This document shows, one piece after another, positions 7,232-15,368 of a stretch of 64,000 nt of DNA (the stretch's first letter is position 1; the number at the start of each line of letters is the position of its first letter). The notes under the pieces were generated by a model, which saw only the letters and a list, made by a program, of their open reading frames with translations, searched no databases and was not told the DNA's origin. The position numbers and the translations under genes were made by a program. This DNA comes from Acinetobacter sp. ANC 3781 (GTDB lineage: Bacteria > Pseudomonadota > Gammaproteobacteria > Pseudomonadales > Moraxellaceae): the NCBI RefSeq assembly GCF_004331285.1, contig NZ_SJOH01000009.1, positions 62,001 through 126,000 of the forward strand, written 5' to 3'.

Positions 7232-8902
7232 ATGCCAGGTCCCGTTCAGATTGTTAGACATAAGCTTTTAAATACTTTTTTCTCACGGTACTCAGTCTGG
7301 TTCACTTTTATTTTCATTGCTCTCACCATTAGCTGGTTCCGGATCGTTTACGCTCCACATTATATTTATTACTTTATTTCGGACACCTTGCTGAATTCCT
7401 TATGGCTGATTTCAGGCATACTCAGTTTGGTCGGCTTATATGATGTCCTGCAAAACAAGCATTCAATCCTAAAAAACTATCCGATCATGGGGCATTTCCG
7501 TTTTATTTTTGAAGATTTCCGTCCCGAAATTCGCCAGTATTTTATTGAAGCCGATCAGGATGCCCTGCCATTTTCACGAATGCAACGCAGCCTGGTATAT
7601 CAACGCTCAAAGAATGAAAATGCCGATAAGCCCTTCGGGTCCATTATTAATGTCTATCAACAAGATTATCGTTTTATCACCCATTCAATTACGCCATGCA
7701 AGCCTGCCCATCCAGATAGTTTTCGGATTCAGATTGGTAATCATCAATGTCAGCAGCCTTATAGTGCTTCCATTATGAATATTTCCGCCATGAGTTTTGG
7801 CAGCATGAGTGCCAATGCAATTCGAGCTTTAAATTTGGGCGCGAAAATGGGGAACTTTTCTCATGATACAGGTGAAGGCAGTATTAGCCCTTATCATCTG
7901 GAGAACGGTGGCGATATTGTCTGGGAACTGGGTAGTGCTTATTTTGGCTGTCGTACTTTAGATGGACACTTTGATCCTGAAAAATTTACCCGGCAAGCCC
8001 TGCTACCGCAAGTCAAAATGATTGAAATTAAATTATCGCAAGGGGCAAAACCCGGACATGGCGGTATTTTACCTAAAAGCAAGATTTCAGAAGAAATTGC
8101 CCAAATTCGTGGTATCAGTCGTGAGCATGACTGTGTCTCTCCTTCTAAACATTCAGCCTTTAATACGCCGATTGAAATGATGTATTTCATTCAACAACTG
8201 CGCGAGCTATCTGGTGGTAAACCGGTTGGTTTTAAGCTGTGTATTGGTCAGCCCTGGCAATTTATGAGTATTGTTAAAGCCATGCTGGAAACTAAAATTG
8301 TGCCCGACTTTATTGTGGTAGATGGTTCTGAAGGTGGCACAGGCGCAGCCCCGATTGAACTAATTGATCATGTAGGTACGCCTTTGCGAGAAGGCTTGCT
8401 GTTTGTACACAATACTTTGGTGGGCGCTGGTTTGCGTAATCAAATTAAAGTCGGGGCGAGTGGTAAAATTATCAGTGCTTTTGATATTTCCAGTACTATG
8501 GCAATTGGTGCAGACTGGGTGAATTCAGCACGTGGATTTATGTTCGCGGTCGGCTGCATTCAAGCGCAAAGTTGTCATACCAATCAATGTCCGGTTGGTG
8601 TTACAACTCAGGACAAAGAGCGACAAAAAGCCCTGCATGTTCCCACCAAAGCCGTACGTGTACTAAATTTTCATAAAAATACTATGCTGGCTTTGTCTGA
8701 AATGATTGCTGCGGCTGGACTCAAACACCCAGCGGATATTAAGGCTCACCATCTCGCGCAGCGCATTAATGACCGCGAAATCAAGAATTATGCACAATTA
8801 CACTTTTGGTTAAAAGAAGGTGAGTTGCTCAGCTGTGAAGATAAAGATGATGAAAATTTTTACTTTCGAATGTGGAATTTAGCCCATGCAGAGAAATTTT
8901 AA
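7232..8902 (+). CDS. Membrane-anchored FMN-binding glutamate synthase-domain protein
   Basis: It has 556 residues. Two hydrophobic helices lie at about residues 20-40 and 45-70, followed by a GltB-type FMN-binding TIM barrel without the glutaminase or GltB C-terminal domains. Seen motifs are NISAMSFGSMSANAIRALN, GEGSISPYHLENGGD, IKLSQGAKPGHGG, DGSEGGTGAAP and the C-x5-C-x4-C iron-sulfur motif in GCIQAQSCHTNQCPVG that binds 3Fe-4S in glutamate synthase. This stand-alone family is widespread in Proteobacteria. Known relatives include dehydrogenases acting on methylated or aromatic amines/amino acids, but substrate cannot be read here. It forms its own unit, ending before a hairpin at 8947. Confidence 0.87.
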   Translation: MPGPVQIVRHKLLNTFFSRYSVWFTFIFIALTISWFRIVYAPHYIYYFISDTLLNSLWLISGILSLVGLYDVLQNKHSILKNYPIMGHFRFIFEDFRPEIRQYFIEADQDALPFSRMQRSLVYQRSKNENADKPFGSIINVYQQDYRFITHSITPCKPAHPDSFRIQIGNHQCQQPYSASIMNISAMSFGSMSANAIRALNLGAKMGNFSHDTGEGSISPYHLENGGDIVWELGSAYFGCRTLDGHFDPEKFTRQALLPQVKMIEIKLSQGAKPGHGGILPKSKISEEIAQIRGISREHDCVSPSKHSAFNTPIEMMYFIQQLRELSGGKPVGFKLCIGQPWQFMSIVKAMLETKIVPDFIVVDGSEGGTGAAPIELIDHVGTPLREGLLFVHNTLVGAGLRNQIKVGASGKIISAFDISSTMAIGADWVNSARGFMFAVGCIQAQSCHTNQCPVGVTTQDKERQKALHVPTKAVRVLNFHKNTMLALSEMIAAAGLKHPADIKAHHLAQRINDREIKNYAQLHFWLKEGELLSCEDKDDENFYFRMWNLAHAEKF

Positions 8903-8945
8903 CCCGGCTTTGAGTGATAGATATGCTGGTATTTAGCAAAAAAGA

Positions 8946-8981
8946 GCTTATAACGACTAATCTCGATTAGTCGTTATAAGA
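8946..8981 (+). terminator. Long hairpin downstream of the GltS-like gene
   Basis: Fifteen-base arms CTTATAACGACTAAT and ATTAGTCGTTATAAG enclose CTCG. Only ATTTTC follows, so termination efficiency is uncertain, but the position 45 bases after the stop fits a terminator. Confidence 0.65.
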
Positions 8982-9397
8982 TTTTCAATCAACTCTTTAG
9001 TATTTTGGTCATTCACGAAGAAGTATTACTATTTTTGAATCAAATGTCTGAAGCTCATTTTTTCCTTGCGAAACACTGTTTTTCATTCGCCAAATGAGAA
9101 GCCTCAAAATATATTTTGAGTTGGCAAAAAAGCATCTTGTGGGGCAGCACAACTCACCGCAAAATCTGTTCGATTTCCGCACTTAAAATAATTTTTTTGC
9201 AAAAACAGTTAAGTTAAAATATCTCTGCTCTGCTTTACCTTGTGTTACAAGCAAAACAATGTTTTTTGCTCAGGTTGCGGATGACATGTCCATGTATCAA
9301 ACACTATGTGGAATTTAAAAAGAAAAAATCAGCTCATTATTTAACTGATTTATCTTTGCTCATAAGACCTTTTTTGATTCACTGATTGTGATGAAGT
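8982..9397. repeat. Intergenic region with a palindromic repeat-like core
   Basis: No ORF is supported in these 416 bases. At about 9113-9132 lies the palindrome CTCAAAATATATTTTGAG flanked by CTTGCG-like sequence. An imperfect relative, CTCAAAATATATTTTAAG, occurs in the gap near 14661-14678. The two loci may be decayed copies of a dispersed intergenic element. Confidence 0.35.
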
Positions 9398-10441
9398 TTA
9401 ATAATAACCATCTGAACTTTGTGCATGTAAAAATGCCGGAATGAGTCCAGTCAAGGCTGCACGAATATCCGCGCGTTCATTAATTAACTGATGCGAACCC
9501 TCTTCAAGCATCAACAAGGTCTGCAAACGGAACTTGCGACGAATAAACTCAATGTTATAACGCCAGTCCACAGTCTGATCTTGGGCACCTTGAGCCAACC
9601 ATACCGGAATACGGCATGCTGGACGTGCCTCCATTTCCTGCATCCATTTGGACATGGCCAAAATCCAGTCCATGCCCATCATACGTGGCTGTAAAGGATC
9701 TTTTAAACGCACAAAGCGTAGAAACTCTGGATTGTGGTTATTGCGTCTAAAATGACGTGGCACTTGACGCTTGATTCGTCGAATAATGCCTAAACCCACA
9801 GAATTATGCCACCATGCTGATTTTGCAGGTCGAATCAGTGGAGAAAGTAATAGGACACGCTCCACATAGGGATTTTCACGGCGCTCCGCAAACTCTAATA
9901 GATGATGCAGTAAAATAGCACCACCGGTACTCTGGCCAATACCCAACCATGGTTTGGGTAATTGACTGGCATTTTTAACATAGTGATAAACAGCATGTAA
10001 AACCTGCTGATAATGATCAAAGTTCTTAATGTTTGCAGGCGAACCATCACTTAAACCATGACCAGGCAAATCATAGGTGATGACACTGAAACCCTGTTCC
10101 AGTAATTCGCGTATAATCGGCTGATAAATACCACTGTGTTCCAGATAGCCATGCAATAAAAATACCGTTCCGCGTATTTTATTAAAAGCAAGATCGGCTA
10201 AATTGGGTTGGAATACCTGTACATGCAATTTAAACAAAGGCATTTGCACATAGCCTTGCCAATGCTCACAATCCAGTAAATGCAAACCATATAACTTACG
10301 GTAAGCCTGAATCTCTACTGAAGGTTGATAAGGCTTACTCAGGTCTAAGGCTTCAAGCAGTTGAGGTGTTGTTTCTCTACTCGGCACTGGCAAATCCAGC
10401 TGTTTTAAAATAGTTGGATTTAAAAATGGGATATCTGGCAT
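9398..10441 (-). CDS. Alpha/beta hydrolase, monoacylglycerol-lipase-like (S33 type)
   Basis: It has 347 residues from ATG at 10441. The fold is visible as FLLHGYLEHSGIY (oxyanion loop HG), YDLPGHGLSDGSP, the nucleophile elbow GQSTGG, and late acid/His segments AQGAQDQTVDW and LEEGSHQLINE. It probably hydrolyses a lipid or lysophospholipid ester in the cytoplasm; there is no signal peptide. An upstream ATG at 10459 exists, but the Shine-Dalgarno GGGAGG lies between the two and the 10441 ATG overlaps the stop of the preceding gene by one base (TAATG). The shorter start is therefore favoured and implies coupling to the YdcF-like gene. Confidence 0.88.
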   Translation of the reverse strand: MPDIPFLNPTILKQLDLPVPSRETTPQLLEALDLSKPYQPSVEIQAYRKLYGLHLLDCEHWQGYVQMPLFKLHVQVFQPNLADLAFNKIRGTVFLLHGYLEHSGIYQPIIRELLEQGFSVITYDLPGHGLSDGSPANIKNFDHYQQVLHAVYHYVKNASQLPKPWLGIGQSTGGAILLHHLLEFAERRENPYVERVLLLSPLIRPAKSAWWHNSVGLGIIRRIKRQVPRHFRRNNHNPEFLRFVRLKDPLQPRMMGMDWILAMSKWMQEMEARPACRIPVWLAQGAQDQTVDWRYNIEFIRRKFRLQTLLMLEEGSHQLINERADIRAALTGLIPAFLHAQSSDGYY

Positions 10442-11568
10442 TAAGGCACCTCCCGACAATCAGTGGAACCAAACCAGACGTCACGAATCGTGGCTAACAT
10501 TTCATAATTGGCACGGCGGCTATGATCATAATTTTGTTCGCTTGGACGCCAGTGTGTCAGATGTGTCGGCATAGGGGCTTCAACAGGTACAGTTTCAATA
10601 CCATTTAATGCAAATAAACGACGTGTACGCGGCATATGATAACGGTCGGTAATTAATATCACCCGTGGTGCTCCACCCTTTTTTTGCAATAATAGCGAGC
10701 TAAACCGCGAATTTTCGCAGGTATTCATGCTTCGGTCTTCCAGTAATTTCGCGTCTACATCATGTTCTTTCAACCAGCGCTGCATATATGGGGCTTCTAC
10801 ACCACTCAGTACAATCGGAAGTTGATATTGTTTTTCGATGGCTAAGGTTTTCTCTAAACGCAGTCGTGTATATTCGTTCACCACAATGTCTTTACCGTTT
10901 TTATCCAGAGTGAGGCCGCCACCCAAGACCACAATGGCATAAGGCTTTGAACCTTGCAGTAGAGGTTGTTCATTCTGTTCGTGAATTAATGCAATATCCT
11001 GGTAAATGGTTTCATCCACAGGTTGTTTCGCGACTTGTTCCTGTTCAATTTTATGCGTGAGAAGAAATTCTACATATTTCTCCATTAACGCTTTATTTTC
11101 AGTACTATTTAAGTCCAATAAATCTTTAACTGCTTGAGTAGGATCTTCATGTCCTATCTCATCATTCACCGATTCTGCAAGCAATGGAATACGCGGCTTT
11201 TCCTCTTGTTCATTTTCTTGTTGTTGCGCCTCCTCAATCATGTGTTGCAAAGCTTTATATCGCGCTTGAATTACAGTCAAATTCTGCGAATTATGGCTTT
11301 GGATCGCTTCTTCCATTAACTTTAAATAGGCCTGTCGAGCAATCCATAATCTAGAGCCTGGCTCCAAATTTTCATGTTCGCTCAATGCAGCCATTTGTTG
11401 ACTTTTCGCAGCCACCTGATTGACTTCAACAGGAACAAAACTATTCAAGGCTTTCACAACCCAGCCTGAATAAAATGGCGAATAAATCAAAACCATGAAA
11501 CAGCCGAAAAGAACAAATAACACTGATGCTATTTGTACCAATCGAACCATCCAATGCGATTTCACCAT
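10441..11568 (-). CDS. YdcF/SanA/ElyC-family (DUF218) membrane protein
   Basis: It has 375 residues. A single hydrophobic segment at about residues 9-30 (LVQIASVLFVLFGCFMVLIY) anchors the protein. Residues 60-200 are helical and Glu/Gln-rich, probably coiled. The DUF218 domain fills the C-terminal half: YAIVVLGGGLTLDKNGK, RLRLEKTLAIEK, PIVLSGVEAP, EDRSMNTCENSRFS and VILITDRYHMPRTRRLF. Relatives ElyC and SanA act in envelope integrity and cell-wall lipid carrier use. Context agrees: murB starts seven bases upstream. It is followed by the hydrolase with a one-base stop/start overlap, so murB, this gene and the hydrolase likely form one operon. Confidence 0.87.
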   Translation of the reverse strand: MVKSHWMVRLVQIASVLFVLFGCFMVLIYSPFYSGWVVKALNSFVPVEVNQVAAKSQQMAALSEHENLEPGSRLWIARQAYLKLMEEAIQSHNSQNLTVIQARYKALQHMIEEAQQQENEQEEKPRIPLLAESVNDEIGHEDPTQAVKDLLDLNSTENKALMEKYVEFLLTHKIEQEQVAKQPVDETIYQDIALIHEQNEQPLLQGSKPYAIVVLGGGLTLDKNGKDIVVNEYTRLRLEKTLAIEKQYQLPIVLSGVEAPYMQRWLKEHDVDAKLLEDRSMNTCENSRFSSLLLQKKGGAPRVILITDRYHMPRTRRLFALNGIETVPVEAPMPTHLTHWRPSEQNYDHSRRANYEMLATIRDVWFGSTDCREVP

Positions 11569-11575
11569 AATTTTC

Positions 11576-12610
11576 TTATTCCAAATGTGAGCGAATTAAA
11601 CCTGTCTCATCAAACAATACCGGTTCAGGTTCCAATAAAATGTTAAATTTTTGCTGAACATCCCGTTGTACGGCATGATAACTTGCTTTCACATCCGCCA
11701 AAGTCGCCTGATCATAATTTACTAAAACCAAGGCTTGTTTATGAAACATCCCCACCATACCTAATTGCTTCCCTTTCCAACCCGACTGATCAATCAACCA
11801 ACCTGCTGCAATTTTAACGCCACCTTGAGCTTGAGGGTAATGGGGTAAATTCGGAAATGATAGTGCTAAATGGTCATAAAGCTGTTGTGAAACAATCGGA
11901 TTTTTAAAGAAACTTCCTACATTTGGATATTCTTTTGGATCTGGCAATTTGCTTTGACGGATTTGAATCACTTGTTTTTGCAAGTTTTCAGCAGTCTGTT
12001 GATCGCCTACGGCGTGCTTCAGATCACCATAATTCAACATCAAATGTGCGTGCTTAAGCAATTTAAAAGTCACATGAGTAATCACAAAACGATTCGGATC
12101 ATCTTTAAAAATACTATGCCGATATGAAAAATCACAGTCCGAAGCAAGAATAAGGCTGAATTGCTCTAATTGGCGGTCATAAACCTGAACCGATTCAATA
12201 AATTCACCGGCTTCAACCCCATAAGCCCCGATATTTTGAACTGGAGATGCACCGACTAAACCTGGAATGAGGGCCAGATTTTGTAATCCATATAAACGAT
12301 TTTCTGTCGTCCATAGCACAAAGTCATGCCAGATTTGTCCTGCACCCACTCGAATAGTCTTGCTGTGCTCATCTTCAGCAATAGATTCAATTCCCTGAAT
12401 ATCCATATGAAGCACGAGCGCATGAATATGTTCAGGTAATAACATATTGCTGCCACCAGACAGAATCAGGACGTTTAACTGTTGCTGCCGGGCATAATTT
12501 AACGCATCCACCAATTCTTGTTGAGATTGAACTTTAATATAATGGGATGCAATCGCATCAAGACTTAAGGTATTAAAAGGCTTAAGTTGAATTTGAGTTT
12601 GAATATTCAT
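11576..12610 (-). CDS. murB: UDP-N-acetylenolpyruvoylglucosamine reductase MurB
   Basis: It has 344 residues. It reduces UDP-GlcNAc-enolpyruvate to UDP-MurNAc using NADPH and FAD, the second committed step of peptidoglycan synthesis. FAD-binding PCMH motifs are [15 protein letters not shown] and [22 protein letters not shown]. The substrate Tyr/Arg is in YRHSIF, the proton-donor Ser region is NVGSFFKNP, and the C-terminal Glu lies in LLEPEPVLF, as in type I MurB. It is transcribed leftward, 12 bases after the phosphatase gene and seven bases before the YdcF-like gene. Confidence 0.96.
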   Translation of the reverse strand: MNIQTQIQLKPFNTLSLDAIASHYIKVQSQQELVDALNYARQQQLNVLILSGGSNMLLPEHIHALVLHMDIQGIESIAEDEHSKTIRVGAGQIWHDFVLWTTENRLYGLQNLALIPGLVGASPVQNIGAYGVEAGEFIESVQVYDRQLEQFSLILASDCDFSYRHSIFKDDPNRFVITHVTFKLLKHAHLMLNYGDLKHAVGDQQTAENLQKQVIQIRQSKLPDPKEYPNVGSFFKNPIVSQQLYDHLALSFPNLPHYPQAQGGVKIAAGWLIDQSGWKGKQLGMVGMFHKQALVLVNYDQATLADVKASYHAVQRDVQQKFNILLEPEPVLFDETGLIRSHLE

Positions 12611-12622
12611 GTGCTTAAACCT

Positions 12623-13147
12623 TTATTTCACATCGATCTGTTGTTTGAACTGTTGTCTAAAAATATTGACCCACGCCCGACTACTCGATTCACACTGATC
12701 GAGTACCCGCTCAAAACCCTCTACCCCGCCATAATATGGGTCTGGCAAAGCTTGCTTGAGATAAGTTTGATCATGTTCACTCATCAATACAATTTTTGCC
12801 CGAATTTGACTTGCACCATACTCACTATGTACTTGTACTAAAAGTGCTTGAATATTAATTAAATTTTCATGATCCATTGCCAGAATCAGATCAAATTCAA
12901 TGAAATCCTGGGGCTTTAATTGGCGTGCACGTAAGGCTGATAAATCATAGCCACGATTTAACGCATGCTTCTGACTACGTTCATCAGGTGCTTTTCCGGG
13001 ATGGTAGTTACTGGTTCCGGCTGAATCAATCACAATATTGAGCGAATGTTCATCACAAAAATGTCTAAGCACAACTTCTGCTGTGGGAGAGCGACAAATA
13101 TTTCCTAAACACACACATAACACCTTATATGGCGTTTTGGATGACAT
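12623..13147 (-). CDS. Low-molecular-weight protein tyrosine phosphatase
   Basis: It has 174 residues. The P-loop is VCLGNICRSPTAE near the N-terminus, with C13 as nucleophile and R19 as phosphate-binding Arg of the C(X)5R motif. The general acid lies in DPYYGG near residue 135. These enzymes dephosphorylate tyrosine on proteins or, for Wzb-type members, on capsule kinases. No capsule cluster or tyrosine kinase is in the window, so the substrate is open. It is the first gene of the leftward murB unit; the divergent Fe-ADH starts 116 bases to the right. Confidence 0.93.
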   Translation of the reverse strand: MSSKTPYKVLCVCLGNICRSPTAEVVLRHFCDEHSLNIVIDSAGTSNYHPGKAPDERSQKHALNRGYDLSALRARQLKPQDFIEFDLILAMDHENLINIQALLVQVHSEYGASQIRAKIVLMSEHDQTYLKQALPDPYYGGVEGFERVLDQCESSSRAWVNIFRQQFKQQIDVK

Positions 13148-13263
13148 AACAACCTCAATAACTACTTTATTTTCAGATGTCTTATGTTAAGTTATTTATG
13201 GGATGAATCCTATAGAACGCTAAAACAATAATCTTGAATTTGATATAAAAAAGGATGCAATAG

Positions 13264-14424
13264 ATGAGCCATTTTCAATTTCAGACTGTCTCGAATATTA
13301 TTTCAGGGCTCGGTTCAATCTATGACTTAAAGCAATTACTCCAACAGCAACCCTATAAAAAGCTGTTATTGGTGACCGATGCAGGTATGATTCAGCAACA
13401 ATTACACTTACCGATTATTGAAATTTTAGAAACCATTCAACTTGATTATGTGATTTATTCTAGCGTTCAAGCGGACCCACCCGAACATATTGTTTTAGAT
13501 GCAGTTCAATTCGCGAAAAATGAAAAGGCAGATATCGTGTTAGGTTTTGGTGGCGGCAGTTCATTAGATGTCGCAAAAGTGATTGCTGTTTTGGCACATC
13601 CCGAACAACAGCACACTTTGCAAGATTTATACAGTATCAATAATGCTAAAATCCCAAGACTACCTTTATTTTTAGTTCCAACTACTGCAGGTACTGGTTC
13701 TGAAGTCACTCCTATTTCTATCGTTACCACCGGTGAAACTACAAAAACCGGGATTGTTTGTCCGGTTTTATTTGCCGATGTTGCTATTTTAGATGCGACC
13801 TTTACCCAAAACTTGCCCGCACAAATTACGGCGGCAACAGGTATAGACGCGATGGTGCATGCGATTGAGGCCTATACATCAAAAATAAAAAAGAATCCTT
13901 ATGCAGACATGTTAGCCAAACAGGCATTACGCTTACTCAATGACAACTTAAGCCTGGTCTTGGCTGATGGACAGAATTTAGCGGCACGTCAAAATATGCT
14001 GGTCGGCTCAATGCTTGCCGGTCAAGCCTTTGCCAATGCTCCAGTCGCTGCGGTACATGCGCTGGCTTATCCTCTAGGTGGACATTTTCATATCTCGCAT
14101 GGGCATAGCAATGCCTTGGTCTTAACCGAAGTTTTAAAGTTTAACGCCCCTAATGCAAAGCAACTCTATGCTGAATTGATGTGCTGGATAGATCCAAAAA
14201 GTACCGGCAGTACAGATGGTTTATGTGACTTATTTATTGATCATATGCAAAATCACCTTAATAAAAGCGGTTTAATTTTAAAATTGAAAGATTTAAATGT
14301 TCCAGAAACCAAGCTTGAGCAATTAGCCAATGATGCCATGTTGCAAACTCGACTTTTACAAAATAATCCGCGTGAACTAAAGTTGCAGGATGCCCGACAA
14401 ATTTATGAAGCTGTTTATGCTTAG
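13264..14424 (+). CDS. Iron-containing (group III) alcohol dehydrogenase
   Basis: It has 386 residues. The N-terminal half is a dinucleotide-binding domain with GFGGGSSLDVAKVIAVL and PTTAGTGSEVTPISI. The C-terminal helical domain carries metal ligands in the segments TGIDAMVHAIEAYTS and HFHISHGHSNALVL. The family uses NAD(P)H and Fe2+ to interconvert alcohols and aldehydes or ketones; the substrate cannot be read. It is a single-gene rightward unit with GATGCAATAG just before the ATG and no close Shine-Dalgarno match beyond AAAAAGGA at about 13249-13256. Confidence 0.93.
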   Translation: MSHFQFQTVSNIISGLGSIYDLKQLLQQQPYKKLLLVTDAGMIQQQLHLPIIEILETIQLDYVIYSSVQADPPEHIVLDAVQFAKNEKADIVLGFGGGSSLDVAKVIAVLAHPEQQHTLQDLYSINNAKIPRLPLFLVPTTAGTGSEVTPISIVTTGETTKTGIVCPVLFADVAILDATFTQNLPAQITAATGIDAMVHAIEAYTSKIKKNPYADMLAKQALRLLNDNLSLVLADGQNLAARQNMLVGSMLAGQAFANAPVAAVHALAYPLGGHFHISHGHSNALVLTEVLKFNAPNAKQLYAELMCWIDPKSTGSTDGLCDLFIDHMQNHLNKSGLILKLKDLNVPETKLEQLANDAMLQTRLLQNNPRELKLQDARQIYEAVYA

Positions 14425-14822
14425 TTTGTATTTTATTTATCTTCATATCATTTTAAGCGATTTTTTATTGCAATCAAAAAATCTTACCAATAGACTTCTT
14501 TCATAAGTCATTTTTTCAATTACGATAAATTGCTCGTAAAGCCAAAATTAAAAATAAATTTTAACAGGTATTGGATTCATGAGTGTGGCATGGATGCCAC
14601 ACGTTCGCCATCACGACAAGGAGGTCATGCATGGGAAACCAAAGGTTTTTCTTGCGGACTCAAAATATATTTTAAGTCCTCATTTTGACCTTTTAAAAGT
14701 AGAGGTAATACCTAGGCAAAGGCATAGAAATTGAATCAATAAACTGAGGCAGTGCTGGTTTTAAAGAATCCAATATTGAACATTTTTTGATTTATGTAAA
14801 TTATCTAATATAAAACAAGATC
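14425..14822. other. Intergenic region between Fe-ADH and thioesterase
   Basis: No ORF is supported in this stretch of about 400 bases. Around 14583-14600 lies GTGTGGCATGGATGCCACAC, a 20-base perfect palindrome, and near 14661-14678 CTCAAAATATATTTTAAG, a relative of the palindrome near 9113. Both look like pieces of dispersed intergenic repeats. Confidence 0.35.
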
Positions 14823-14859
14823 GCAAGGTCATTTATTTCCTGTAAATAACCTTGCTTTT
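14823..14859 (+). terminator. Orphan rightward terminator hairpin
   Basis: GCAAGGT-c-ATTTA, a seven-base loop and TAAAT-AACCTTGC form a stem followed by TTTTA. It lies about 400 bases after the Fe-ADH stop and 70 bases before the thioesterase start. It could end a long Fe-ADH 3' UTR or an unannotated small RNA, or act as an attenuator in the thioesterase leader. Confidence 0.5.
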
Positions 14860-14928
14860 ACCCGCTTGCATTCATTTATTTTTAACAGTACAACTGAACA
14901 TAAATGACCGATAGCAAATAAGATTACG

Positions 14929-15366
14929 ATGAAGCAAATACCCAAACAACGCACTGATTTCTCATACTTCTTACCCATACAAACACGCTGGTCAGATAAC
15001 GATATCTATGGTCACGTCAATAATGTCACCTATTACAGTTATTTTGATACTGCAGCCAATGCCTTATTGATTGAAAAGGCAAGTTTCGATATTCGCCATT
15101 CCCCCATCATCGGGTTGGTCGTCGATTCAGCATGCAGTTTTTTTCAGGAACTTTCTTATCCTGAAATTATTGAGGTTGGTGTGGTCATTTCCAAACTTGG
15201 CAATTCATCCGTACAATATGATTTAGCGATTTTTAAAGCATCTGAAGATTTTGCCTCTGCTCAAGGTCATTTCATACATGTCTTTGTGGATCGCCAGACA
15301 CGAAAAAGTACCCCGATTCTAAGTGAAATGCGGGATGCTTTATCTCAATACTGTATCAATGAATAA
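14929..15366 (+). CDS. Acyl-CoA thioesterase, 4HBT hotdog family
   Basis: It has 145 residues. The signature is RWSDNDIYGHVNNVTYYSYFD near residues 22-42, where the Asp and the HVNN region form the 4-hydroxybenzoyl-CoA thioesterase (YbgC/FadM-like) active site. It hydrolyses an acyl-CoA to free acid and CoA in the cytoplasm; chain length preference is unknown. The gene is convergent with dnaX, leaving two bases between the stop codons. Confidence 0.9.
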   Translation: MKQIPKQRTDFSYFLPIQTRWSDNDIYGHVNNVTYYSYFDTAANALLIEKASFDIRHSPIIGLVVDSACSFFQELSYPEIIEVGVVISKLGNSSVQYDLAIFKASEDFASAQGHFIHVFVDRQTRKSTPILSEMRDALSQYCINE

Positions 15367-15368
15367 AC

